Both the position numbers and the translations under genes were made by a program. From the NCBI GenBank assembly GCA_001783355.1, contig MFMA01000022.1, forward strand, positions 1 to 6,236: a stretch of DNA of 6,236 bases. The letters run 5' to 3'. Within the stretch, counting starts at the first letter, position 1, and each line of letters starts with the position of its first letter. Below the pieces are notes generated by a model that did not search any database, had not been told where the DNA came from, and worked only from the letters and a program-made list of their open reading frames with translations. Positions 1-5,471 of the stretch are shown here, piece after piece. The DNA is from Candidatus Kaiserbacteria bacterium RIFCSPLOWO2_01_FULL_54_20. Its GTDB lineage: Bacteria > Patescibacteriota > Minisyncoccia > Phycocordibacterales > UBA2100.

Positions 1-414
1 CGCGAAATGGGGCGGCAGGCCGCCGGCGTACGCGGCATGAAGCTTGGAGCAAGCGACGCTATCGTCGGGGCTGGCGTGGTGCCAAAAGGGGCTTCCGGCG
101 AATTGCTGGTCCTTTCTTCGACCGGCTACGGCAAAAAGACGAAACTCGCCGAGTACAAAGTGCAGGGACGCGGTGGCTCCGGAATAAAGACGATGTCCAT
201 CACCCCAAAGACCAAACAGCTCGTAGGCGCCGCGGTCCTTTTGGGCGGTGGAGAGCTCGTTGCGATGTCCAAGAAGAGCCAGACCATTCGCACCGGATTA
301 GACGAGATACCGACGCTTAGCCGCGCCACCCAGGGCGTACGCGTGATGAAGCTTCGCGAAGGCGACCAGCTCGCATCATTCGTCGTATTTGAGGCAGAAG
401 AAGCAGCCGAATAA
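1..414 (+). CDS. gyrA: DNA gyrase subunit A, C-terminal propeller (5' end outside window)
   Basis: This is the end of GyrA, the DNA-breaking and DNA-wrapping subunit of gyrase, which introduces negative supercoils using ATP bound by GyrB. The reading frame is open from base 1 (REMGRQAAGVRGMKL), so the apparent ATG at 7 is internal. The visible 137 residues cover the last blades of the C-terminal beta-propeller that wraps DNA. Family-typical strings are MGRxAxGVRG near the left edge, TGYGKKTKLAEYKVQGRGGSGIK in the middle (GyrA-box-like GRGGSG), and TRATQGVRxMKL-like text near the end, here SRATQGVRVMKL. The repeat of GVRGMKL and GVRVMKL reflects blade periodicity. The end is a short acidic tail, EAEEAAE. 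ParC, the topoisomerase IV homologue, is the alternative, but this blade wording is closer to GyrA. The catalytic tyrosine domain lies outside the window. Confidence 0.93.
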   Translation, partial: REMGRQAAGVRGMKLGASDAIVGAGVVPKGASGELLVLSSTGYGKKTKLAEYKVQGRGGSGIKTMSITPKTKQLVGAAVLLGGGELVAMSKKSQTIRTGLDEIPTLSRATQGVRVMKLREGDQLASFVVFEAEEAAE

Positions 415-420
415 TTTTTT

Positions 421-999
421 ATGACAGTTGAAAAGGAAAATCTCCCCGAGCCAACTCGTCGTTCGAAAACGGTGGCGGAAACTCAGCGGGCTCCTTTAGA
501 CCGTGCAAGACAAGTATTCGGAATAGAGCGAGAATTCTCGGATGGTCCTCCGATTACAAACGCATGGGGCGTTATCGACGATTATTATGAACTGGCAAAA
601 AATGACCCGAGGCACTCGGTGATAGTTACGTTTATGGACATGGATTCTTTGAATCATGCAATCCCTCTAGCTCGATGTTTAGTGGTCAGAGATCCTAAAA
701 CTGGCGCATATGGGTTATTGGGCTTGAGCCCCGATCTTTACACCCGGTTTGACCCCAGTAAATATATGACTACCAATATGCTCGTGGAAAAAAAAGACCC
801 TGAGAAGCCTGTACGCACCATTGAGCCTATATTTTATGGTGTGCTCAATGCAGATGGCAGCATTGAAGGGGACTTACCGAAAGAGTTACAAGCATTTATC
901 GCAAATACACGAGACCGGCGCGGTATCAGCTCAGAGCATTTTTATCTGGGCGATGAACTAAATATCCCGAATACCAAGCATATTGAGAACAAGCCATAA
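421..999 (+). CDS. Hypothetical protein, 192 aa, unrecognised
   Basis: I do not recognise this protein. It is soluble-looking, with no signal peptide or membrane helix. The first 30 or so residues are charged and probably disordered (many K, E, R, P and T). A more structured part starts near residue 44 (PITNAWGVIDDYYELA). It continues with a beta-like stretch SVIVTFMDMDSLNHAIPLARCLVV (66-89), a loop DPKTGAYGLLGLSPDLYTRFDP, and a C-terminal half with YGVLNADGSIEGDLP and the tail YLGDELNIPNTKHIENKP. The ATG lies six bases after the gyrA stop, preceded by a T-run and no Shine-Dalgarno; no earlier in-frame start is available without overlapping gyrA. Two 60-base lines I counted (601-660 and 781-840) each have 26 G/C, against 34 in 2821-2880. 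This hints at different ancestry from its neighbours or at weak codon selection. It is probably a real gene because the frame is open for its full length and is not antisense to anything known. Confidence 0.7.
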   Translation: MTVEKENLPEPTRRSKTVAETQRAPLDRARQVFGIEREFSDGPPITNAWGVIDDYYELAKNDPRHSVIVTFMDMDSLNHAIPLARCLVVRDPKTGAYGLLGLSPDLYTRFDPSKYMTTNMLVEKKDPEKPVRTIEPIFYGVLNADGSIEGDLPKELQAFIANTRDRRGISSEHFYLGDELNIPNTKHIENKP

Positions 1000-1045
1000 C
1001 GACATCGTAAGTAGTCGCTGCTCATTCAAGGGAGAACTGTAAATG

Positions 1046-1068
1046 TTATGGATGTACGACATCCATAA
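1046..1068. repeat. REP-like palindrome, copy 1 (10-bp arms, loop ACG)
   Basis: Perfect arms TTATGGATGT and ACATCCATAA enclose the three-base loop ACG. It sits between the stop codons of the 421-999 gene and the transposase (convergent), ending two bases from the transposase stop. A hairpin here could also serve as a 3'-end stabiliser or weak terminator for either gene, but there is no long T-run next to it. Confidence 0.85.
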
Positions 1069-1069
1069 T

Positions 1070-1738
1070 TTATTCGAGGAATCGAGTGGGGAGAGTATCG
1101 TCGTCGGCGTGTGACTTATCAAGGTACTTGAGCGTTTCTTTGCCGACGTCGCCGATGGCATCCCGAAAGAAGTCAGAGTATAGGACAGAAGGGAAATTCT
1201 TTTTTCCGGAGTAATCCAAAAAGCTGCTCCAACGATACTGCTCAAGACGTCTCTTTGCGGTCGCCGTGTCGGCGATGCGGCTGTTTCGCCATTCTCGCGC
1301 ACCAGGAACATAATCGAGAGGATTGAGGTGAATGTAGTGAACGATATGAAGGAAGTGTGCCTCCGAGTGGATAAGAACTTTCTTCGTCTTGCCCTGAAAA
1401 AGCACACCGCTGCGCTTGTACCGCCCATTGAAATAGTTTGTGTATCCGGTATTGAGCTTTCGCATGAACGTAGTGATGCCACCGTCTCTTCGTTCAGACA
1501 ACAAAAGGTGATAGTGATTGCGCATAAGGCACCACGCGTGGAGGTCAACGATTCGCTCCCGCTCTATATATGGATGTCGGACATCCATAATTTTCTTAGA
1601 TAATGAATACGAGACATTACTCGCGGGTTTTGTGTCATTGAATTCGAAAAGATCGTAAACGAAGCGAGCGCGATCTCGATCGTCCATGAATATGTCGCGC
1701 TTCTCGGTTCCTCTATTCAATACGTGATACAACTCCAC
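1070..1738 (-). CDS. REP-associated tyrosine transposase (Y1 HUH, IS200-like)
   Basis: This 222-residue protein has the features of the Y1_Tnp/RAYT family, single-strand-specific HUH endonucleases that cut and rejoin DNA at hairpins through a covalent phosphotyrosine. The N-terminus YHVLNRGTEKRDIF (4-17) followed by DDRDRARFVYDLFEFND is the usual RAYT opening. The HUH-type metal site is NHYH (H75 and H77) in WCLMRNHYHLLL. The likely nucleophile is Y99 or Y102 in TGYTNYFN, followed by GRYKRSGVLFQGKTK, YIHLNP (135-140) and YRWSSFLDYSG, all family-typical. Length is normal, so the gene looks intact. The start is GTG at 1738; no good ribosome site precedes it, but the YHV motif begins three residues later, so little can be missing. 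Residues about 50-58 (IMDVRHPYI) are encoded by a copy of its own palindrome, in the variable segment before the HUH motif. It converges on the 421-999 gene and diverges from the methyltransferase. Confidence 0.92.
   Translation of the reverse strand: MELYHVLNRGTEKRDIFMDDRDRARFVYDLFEFNDTKPASNVSYSLSKKIMDVRHPYIERERIVDLHAWCLMRNHYHLLLSERRDGGITTFMRKLNTGYTNYFNGRYKRSGVLFQGKTKKVLIHSEAHFLHIVHYIHLNPLDYVPGAREWRNSRIADTATAKRRLEQYRWSSFLDYSGKKNFPSVLYSDFFRDAIGDVGKETLKYLDKSHADDDTLPTRFLE
1569..1589. repeat. REP-like palindrome, copy 2, inside the transposase gene (9-bp arms)
   Basis: Arms TATGGATGT and ACATCCATA with loop CGG on the plus strand. Read on the minus strand it matches copy 3 exactly for 23 bases (1569-1591 against 1755-1777), so copies 2 and 3 are inverted relative to each other. 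In the transposase frame it is read as MDVRHPY with no frameshift or stop. Confidence 0.85.
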
Positions 1739-1751
1739 CAGTCGAGCGTAG

Positions 1752-1782
1752 CATATTATGGATGTCCGACATCCATAATATG
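1752..1782. repeat. REP-like palindrome, copy 3 (14-bp perfect arms, loop CCG)
   Basis: This is the longest copy. Arms CATATTATGGATGT and ACATCCATAATATG pair without mismatch around CCG. It lies between the transposase start and the methyltransferase gene, so it occupies the divergent regulatory region of both. The tetranucleotide GTAG abuts its 5' foot (1748-1751). GTAG next to the hairpin foot is the mark recognised by characterised enterobacterial RAYTs, but it is not clearly present at copy 1, so this may be chance. The palindrome contains an ATG in frame with the methyltransferase (1762), which I do not take as the start. Confidence 0.87.
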
Positions 1783-1817
1783 TGCATAAAGAAACGATTA
1801 ATGTTCAATAACTCGGC

Positions 1818-1823
1818 TATAAT
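1818..1823 (+). promoter_or_regulatory. Perfect -10 hexamer TATAAT ahead of the methyltransferase
   Basis: TATAAT stands 7 bases before the ATG at 1831, so a transcript starting about 7 bases downstream of the hexamer would begin at or next to that ATG. I see no good -35 hexamer at 16-18 bases upstream (the region reads about GATTAA or CGATTA). It would drive the methyltransferase, solute-binding protein and pilin genes, and lies just downstream of palindrome copy 3. Confidence 0.5.
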
Positions 1824-1830
1824 GTGTTCG

Positions 1831-2412
1831 ATGCAGCAGACTGCAAATCGTCATTTGTCGCAAAACACAGCCGGCTTTGCGCACCCGCGAAGGAACATCG
1901 CGGCGCTCGGTGTACAGAACGGTATGTTCGTTGCGGATTTCGGTGCCGGGAGCGGGGCCTACACCTTAGCGCTTGCGGAACACCTTCAGGGAAGCGGACG
2001 CATATACGCCATCGATGTTCAGAGAGACCTGTTGCGCAGGATAGCGAACGAAGCCGTTCACCGCGGATACAAGAACGTCGAAGTAATCTGGGGGGACCTT
2101 GAAGTCCCGCGTGCCTCAAAACTCGCGGATGGTTCCATTGATCTCGTGTTGATATCGAATCTTCTTTTCCAAGTGCCCGACAAGATGCCGGTGCTTAGGG
2201 AGGCGCGCCGTATCGTGAAGGGAACCGGGCATGTCGCGATGATCGATTGGAGCGAATCTTTTGGCGGGATGGGACCCATTACGGAAGACGTCGTGAGAAA
2301 AGGAACCGCACTGGAACTTTCCGAAAAAGCCGGTCTCTCGCTCGTGAGGGAATTCACTACAGGCGCCCATCACTACGGATTACTATTGAAACCAGTCGCC
2401 TCAAAAATATGA
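1831..2412 (+). CDS. Class I SAM-dependent methyltransferase
   Basis: This 193-residue protein has the Rossmann-like fold of class I methyltransferases, which transfer the methyl group of S-adenosylmethionine. It starts with a short lead, GFAHPRRNIAALGVQNGM. Next come motif I VADFGAGSGAYTLALA (34-49, glycine-rich SAM loop), the acidic residue of motif II in RIYAIDVQ (D62), VEVIWGDLE (83-91), and motif IV-like SIDLVLISNLLFQVPD (102-117). The C-terminal strand is HVAMIDWSES. It resembles the small UbiE/Methyltransf_11-type enzymes; the substrate cannot be told. In-frame ATGs also exist at 1762 (inside palindrome copy 3), 1780, 1801 and 1822. I chose 1831 because TATAAT overlaps the region just upstream and conserved sequence starts soon after. 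Its TGA overlaps the ATG of the next gene (ATGA), so the two are probably translationally coupled. Confidence 0.88.
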   Translation: MQQTANRHLSQNTAGFAHPRRNIAALGVQNGMFVADFGAGSGAYTLALAEHLQGSGRIYAIDVQRDLLRRIANEAVHRGYKNVEVIWGDLEVPRASKLADGSIDLVLISNLLFQVPDKMPVLREARRIVKGTGHVAMIDWSESFGGMGPITEDVVRKGTALELSEKAGLSLVREFTTGAHHYGLLLKPVASKI

Positions 2413-3707
2413 AGAATCTATCCGTTTTTCAAGTCATCCTCCTTGCTTCGTTCTCGGCGCTCGCGATTTCGGGCATCCTGGTGTTCGCGCTTGTCATGGG
2501 AGGCGCGGGCGGGAACGCGATCGGCCCAATCGTGATATGGGGTACGCAGGAGCCGAGCGCATTTGCCGTCGTTCTGCGTCAGGCTGCGGAAAACGACGGC
2601 AGGCTCGCACAGGTGAGTTATGTTCAGAAAGACCCGGCAACGTACGAGACTCAACTAACGGAAGCGCTTGCGGGCGGGACAGGGCCTGATCTTTTTCTTC
2701 TCCGGCAAGACTACGCCATGCGCAATGTCGGCAAGGTCATTCCGATATCCAATGAGTATCTTCCAAAATCGCAGTTTGAGGATACCTTTGTAGAGTCCGC
2801 GCAGCCGTACCTTTCACAAAGCGGCGTCTTGGGGATACCGATACTCGTCGATCCGATCGTCATGTATTGGAACCGCGACATGCTCGGAAGCGCCGGATAT
2901 GCGAAACCTCCGCAATATTTGGAGGAATTTCCCGGCGTCGCCGAAAGGATAGTCAAGCGAGGTGATACCGGCAAGATCGCAAAGGCGGCATTTGCCCTTG
3001 GGGAATACGCGAACATTGATCATGCAAAAGACATTTTGAGCCTTCTCATCCTCCAGGCCGGGGGCTCGATCACACGTAAGGACAATACGGAGCGTCTCGT
3101 GCCGACGCTTTCAGCCCGCACGACGGGACAAATGACCCAGGCGACAGAGAGCGCGCTGCGCTTTTACTCGGAGTTTGCAGACCCATCGAAAGCTCACTAC
3201 TCGTGGAACAGGTCGCTCCCGAGTTCGAGAGCGGCATTTGCCGCGGGGGATCTCGCAATCTACTTCGGATATGCAAGCGAGGCGCGGATAATCGCGCGTA
3301 CCAACCCGAATCTTAATTTTGCGGCCGCGCCGGTGCCGCAGTCGAAAAATCGTAACTCCGTCGACGTGGCGCGTGTATATGCGCTTGCAATCTCGCGTAC
3401 CAGTAGAAATCCGGTAGGAGCAAGAACAGTGGCCACGCTCATCGGCGATACGGGGGTCGCACGGGCGCTTTCCATCGCTCTCGATATACCGAGCGCTCGC
3501 CGAGACGTGCTCGCGGAGAAGAGTGCGGACGAGAATGTGTTGTTCGAAAGCCAGGCGATCATAGCCCGCTCGTGGATCGACCCGAACCCGGAAAAGACGG
3601 ATGACATATTCCGCGCTATGATTGAGTCCGTGACGAGCGGCGTGGCTCGTTACGGCGAGGCGATAGGCAAGGCCGATCAGCAAATGGCGCAACTAATCGG
3701 ACAATGA
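2409..3707 (+). CDS. Extracellular solute-binding protein, family 1 (MalE-like), helix-anchored
   Basis: This 432-residue protein has the wording of cluster B/family 1 periplasmic-binding-fold proteins, which normally capture sugars or similar ligands for ABC transporters. After a short polar start there is one hydrophobic segment (about 8-30) and a glycine-rich linker. The first strand is IVIWGTQEP (41-49), then GTGPDLFLL (90-98), the hinge-region text LGIPILVDPIVMYWNRDML (141-159), and FAAGDLAIYFGY (277-288), where MalE-type proteins have an F..G..AM..G segment. I find no cysteine in the chain, so it cannot be a lipoprotein; it is probably held by the uncleaved N-terminal helix. The ATG at 2409 overlaps the methyltransferase stop. 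A longer open frame back to 2247 is only the shadow of that gene. Its TGA overlaps the ATG of the pilin gene. No permease or ABC ATPase gene is near, so a role in binding, adhesion or an envelope complex is as likely as uptake. Confidence 0.88.
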   Translation: MKNLSVFQVILLASFSALAISGILVFALVMGGAGGNAIGPIVIWGTQEPSAFAVVLRQAAENDGRLAQVSYVQKDPATYETQLTEALAGGTGPDLFLLRQDYAMRNVGKVIPISNEYLPKSQFEDTFVESAQPYLSQSGVLGIPILVDPIVMYWNRDMLGSAGYAKPPQYLEEFPGVAERIVKRGDTGKIAKAAFALGEYANIDHAKDILSLLILQAGGSITRKDNTERLVPTLSARTTGQMTQATESALRFYSEFADPSKAHYSWNRSLPSSRAAFAAGDLAIYFGYASEARIIARTNPNLNFAAAPVPQSKNRNSVDVARVYALAISRTSRNPVGARTVATLIGDTGVARALSIALDIPSARRDVLAEKSADENVLFESQAIIARSWIDPNPEKTDDIFRAMIESVTSGVARYGEAIGKADQQMAQLIGQ

Positions 3708-4066
3708 AGTACACACATCGACATACGATACGTATCCTTTTTGTCACCACGAGCTTGGCAGTCGTGTTTTTCGCGACGGTCGCGAGCGCGCAAACCGGCC
3801 TCAACAATCCGCTGAACAGCAACTTCAGTTCTATCCCGGCGTTCATCGCCGGCGCCTTGAAGGCGCTCGCGATGATCGCGCTTCCCATAATCACGCTGTT
3901 CCTTGTCATATCCGGATTCCTGTTCGTCACGGCGCAGGGCAATCAGCAAAAGCTCGAAACCGCGAAGAAGAATTTTTACTTCGTCATCATAGGCGCTCTC
4001 CTCATCTTAGGCGCCTGGATATTGGCCACGCTGATAGCCGGGACCATTTCCCAGCTAACGCGCTAA
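3704..4066 (+). CDS. T4SS-type pilin (TrbC/VirB2-like small membrane protein)
   Basis: A 120-residue protein with the plan of TrbC/VirB2-type pilins. It has a basic start and a signal peptide with an AxA cleavage site (ASA at 27-29). A hydrophobic helix (about 46-75) follows, then the loop AQGNQQKLETAKKN (77-90) and a second helix (91-115). The pattern GNxxKxxxAKKN followed by IIGALLILGAWI is what I recall of the T4SS pilin family common in candidate phyla. VirB2-like proteins are inserted in the inner membrane and can be extracted into a pilus or form a membrane ring. The ATG overlaps the stop of the solute-binding protein gene, implying coupled synthesis. No polymerisation machinery is visible in this window, so the pilus role is inferred from family resemblance only. 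Confidence 0.82.
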   Translation: MKYTHRHTIRILFVTTSLAVVFFATVASAQTGLNNPLNSNFSSIPAFIAGALKALAMIALPIITLFLVISGFLFVTAQGNQQKLETAKKNFYFVIIGALLILGAWILATLIAGTISQLTR

Positions 4067-4072
4067 ATTCGT

Positions 4073-4477
4073 ATGCATTGCGTGAAGGCAATAGTGCGCA
4101 GCGCAGGATCCGTTTTTCCGCTTACGCTCCTCCTCCTTTTGTCACCGGCTTCTGCCGAAGCCGCGGTGCAGACGTTCCAGGAGCTTGCTCTCGACGTTGT
4201 TGAGATCATCGACACGGCCACTATCACGCTCATCGTGTTCGCGCTCGTCGTCTACTTCTGGGGAATGGCGATCAACATTCCGCATTTCGGAGGCGAGAAG
4301 GGGGGAGAAAAACAAAAGGCCTTCTTCTTTTGGGGGCTGCTTGTTCTGTTCGTCATGGTTTCCATCTGGGGCATCATCCAGCTTCTCCAAAACACGCTTT
4401 TTGGCGACAACCCGTTCGATCCTGCAACGGGCGCCCCCGCGGTAACCCAGTGCGATGCCTTCGGCAGATGCGATTGA
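4073..4477 (+). CDS. Small secreted-leader two-helix membrane protein, pilin-like (paralog A)
   Basis: The 134-residue product has a signal peptide (hydrophobic core FPLTLLLLL, then PASAEAA around 25-31). Helix 1 is about 46-66 and ends YFWG; the loop is charged and glycine-rich (FGGEKGGEKQK, 72-82). WG at 87-88 and helix 2 follow, with FVMVSIWGII (93-102) and LLQNTLF. The plan matches the genes at 5050 and 5472, so these are paralogs. The C-terminal tail ends TQCDAFGRCD with two cysteines (127 and 133) that could form a disulfide outside the membrane. It starts six bases after the previous stop with no Shine-Dalgarno. The topology resembles VirB2/TrbC-type pilins, but the helix wording is different, so I call it pilin-like rather than a pilin. 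Confidence 0.75.
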   Translation: MHCVKAIVRSAGSVFPLTLLLLLSPASAEAAVQTFQELALDVVEIIDTATITLIVFALVVYFWGMAINIPHFGGEKGGEKQKAFFFWGLLVLFVMVSIWGIIQLLQNTLFGDNPFDPATGAPAVTQCDAFGRCD

Positions 4478-4480
4478 TAT

Positions 4481-4927
4481 ATGGATCAGCGGAAGCGCAT
4501 ATCCGTAGTTGGAAGCAGTCTGTGTCTTCTCACGTTCTTCGCGCCCGGGAGTGCATCGGCCCTGACGCTCGTACAGGTCGTCGGCCTCTTTTACGTTGCG
4601 GTAGGGATCTTGGTATCCTTTACGCTCGGTATCTTCGTCGTGGGAATAGGTATTTGGATCGCACGGTTCAACACGTGGCCCTCCCATAGAGAGACGGCGA
4701 TCCGGATACTCGAGTGGGCGGTCTCGATGCTTTTCGTATTGATACTTCTGGTAGCGCTTGTCTACTTCATACAACGCCATAGCGTCATAGCGCTCTCGAT
4801 CCTCGGATTTATCGCAGTTGTTGCAATGCTTATCCTGATCGCAGTCGTGGCAGCAGGCGCAAAAAAGAAAAAGCCGGTAGCAGGTGCGAGAGGAGCTCCT
4901 CCTCCGGGCGGTCCGCAGCGCAGATAG
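4481..4927 (+). CDS. Small three-helix membrane protein, divergent member of the pilin-like set
   Basis: A 148-residue protein with a signal peptide (about 1-27, ending GSASA), a long hydrophobic stretch (30-62), and a polar loop FNTWPSHRETAIRILEW (63-79). A second helix (about 80-97) and a third (101-126) come next. It finishes with a strongly basic, proline- and glycine-rich tail (KKKK, then PPPGG and a final RR). The loop followed by EWAVSMLFVLILL occupies the place that WGxxxxFVMxS has in its neighbours, but the signature itself is not conserved. The extra helix and basic tail would put the C-terminus on the cytoplasmic side by the positive-inside rule, suggesting contact with a cytoplasmic partner or nucleic acid. 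It starts three bases after the previous stop and is the last gene before a 122-base gap. No specific function can be given. Confidence 0.72.
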   Translation: MDQRKRISVVGSSLCLLTFFAPGSASALTLVQVVGLFYVAVGILVSFTLGIFVVGIGIWIARFNTWPSHRETAIRILEWAVSMLFVLILLVALVYFIQRHSVIALSILGFIAVVAMLILIAVVAAGAKKKKPVAGARGAPPPGGPQRR

Positions 4928-4958
4928 TCGTTTTTTGCTAGGGAGCGGGGAAATAACG

Positions 4959-4967
4959 TTATCCACA
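4959..4967 (+). promoter_or_regulatory. Perfect DnaA-box sequence (single copy)
   Basis: TTATCCACA, the consensus DnaA-binding nonamer, overlaps the self-complementary ATAACGTTAT (4953-4962). It lies in the gap between the genes ending at 4927 and starting at 5050. No cluster of boxes is seen, so this is not an origin by itself. A relaxed match (TTATGCACA, minus strand, 1781-1789) exists elsewhere. Confidence 0.3.
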
Positions 4968-4985
4968 CTGCGAGCGCGGCAATGA

Positions 4986-5013
4986 TTGTCTTTTCCGCAG
5001 GGCTCGCTAGCAT
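4986..5013 (+). promoter_or_regulatory. Weak sigma-70-like promoter for the gene at 5050
   Basis: TTGTCT (4986-4991) and TAGCAT (5008-5013) each match the consensus at four of six bases and are 16 bases apart. They lie directly upstream of the 5014-5031 dyad. Alone this is weak; the 122-base gap in an otherwise packed region is what makes an internal promoter likely. Confidence 0.3.
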
Positions 5014-5031
5014 GATAGGTACTTACCTATC
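5014..5031. promoter_or_regulatory. Inverted repeat, probable operator
   Basis: Perfect 8-base arms GATAGGTA and TACCTATC are separated by CT. The repeat ends 18 bases before the ATG at 5050 and sits where the transcription start of the weak upstream promoter would fall. An 18-base dyad with a 2-base centre suits a dimeric repressor better than an RNA hairpin, whose loop would be too small. The regulator is unknown. Confidence 0.5.
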
Positions 5032-5049
5032 TAACATTTTAAAAATAGT

Positions 5050-5430
5050 ATGCGTTCACGAATTATAACCGCTTCTGTGCTACCGATCCTCGGGGCCCTT
5101 ATCCCGATGGTCGCTTCTGCCGCCACGCTCACAGACACGCTCGTCTTCATGAGCACCTTCTTGAACGGCGTCATCGGCCTCTTCATCACGCTTGCGATCG
5201 TCGTCTTCTTCTGGGGTTTGATTAAGTACCTGTGGAGCATGGGTACGGAGGACGCTCACGAAGGCCTCAAGATCATGTTCTGGGGCATCATAGCGATCTT
5301 CGTCATGGTTTCCATCTGGGGTATCATCCGGCTTTTGCAGAGCACGCTCAAGGTCACATCGACGGATCCGGTTATCCCTAAGGGAGTGGTCGTGAATCCT
5401 GGTGTCTACCAGCAGGGCAATACATACTAA
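5050..5430 (+). CDS. Small secreted-leader two-helix membrane protein, pilin-like (paralog B)
   Basis: A 126-residue protein: signal peptide 1-24 (ending VASA), helix 1 (about 38-58) ending FFWG, then the loop LWSMGTEDAHEGLK. The second WG (78-79) leads into helix 2 with FVMVSIWGII (84-93) and RLLQSTL. The tail of about 25 residues (ending GVYQQGNTY) is presumably outside the membrane. The FVMVSIWGII segment is identical to that of the gene at 4073. The DNA is identical for 23 bases (5299-5321 and 4349-4371), pointing to duplication or gene conversion. It is the first gene after the 122-base gap, downstream of the dyad, so it may be regulated apart from the upstream genes. No Shine-Dalgarno is seen. 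The fold resembles VirB2/TrbC-type pilins in topology only. Confidence 0.76.
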   Translation: MRSRIITASVLPILGALIPMVASAATLTDTLVFMSTFLNGVIGLFITLAIVVFFWGLIKYLWSMGTEDAHEGLKIMFWGIIAIFVMVSIWGIIRLLQSTLKVTSTDPVIPKGVVVNPGVYQQGNTY

Positions 5431-5471
5431 AGTCTCACTTCGTTGAAGTCTTGGCGTGATGCACGTCTCTC

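Larger units (their letters stand above)
1046..1782 (-). mobile_element. RAYT element: IS200-like transposase gene bounded by REP-like palindromes
   Basis: The unit consists of one REP-associated tyrosine transposase gene on the minus strand, with a palindrome just past its stop codon (1046-1068) and another just upstream of its start (1752-1782). A third copy lies inside the gene. The palindromes share the core arms TATGGATGT and ACATCCATA around a 3-base loop. This is the expected arrangement for a RAYT with its cognate hairpins, which these enzymes bind as single-stranded DNA. I see no terminal inverted repeats of the DDE type and no target-site duplication, both consistent with HUH enzymes. 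The exact outer limits of the element cannot be fixed from one copy; the limits given are those of the outer palindromes. Confidence 0.72.

Noticed and set aside
958..1548. Minus-strand open frame of 196 aa overlapping the transposase
   Set aside because: It is a shifted-frame shadow of the transposase gene, which has clear HUH and RAYT motifs in the other frame.
1046..1782. CRISPR-like array from three repeated palindromes
   Set aside because: Spacings are about 500 and 160 bases with a coding gene between; no regular spacers.
2247..2408. 54-residue N-terminal extension of the solute-binding protein
   Set aside because: It overlaps the methyltransferase in another frame, and the ATG at 2409 with its hydrophobic segment and ATGA overlap is far more plausible.
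3111..3692. Minus-strand open frame of 193 aa inside the solute-binding protein gene
   Set aside because: Arginine- and cysteine-rich shadow without any recognisable feature; the plus strand carries a family-typical protein.
4904..4937. Possible terminator after the 4481 gene (GCGGTCCGC followed by TTTTTT)
   Set aside because: The inverted arms leave only a one-base loop and the T-run is about 15 bases away, so no sound stem-loop forms.
4142..4966. Long minus-strand open frame (274 aa) opposite the genes at 4073 and 4481
   Set aside because: It is the antisense of hydrophobic helix codons, giving an implausible string of D, E, R, K, Y and H with no domain; both plus-strand genes have leaders and helices in good order.
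5437..5449. ACTTC-GTT-GAAGT hairpin between the genes at 5050 and 5472
   Set aside because: Five base pairs only, no T-run, and expected often by chance.
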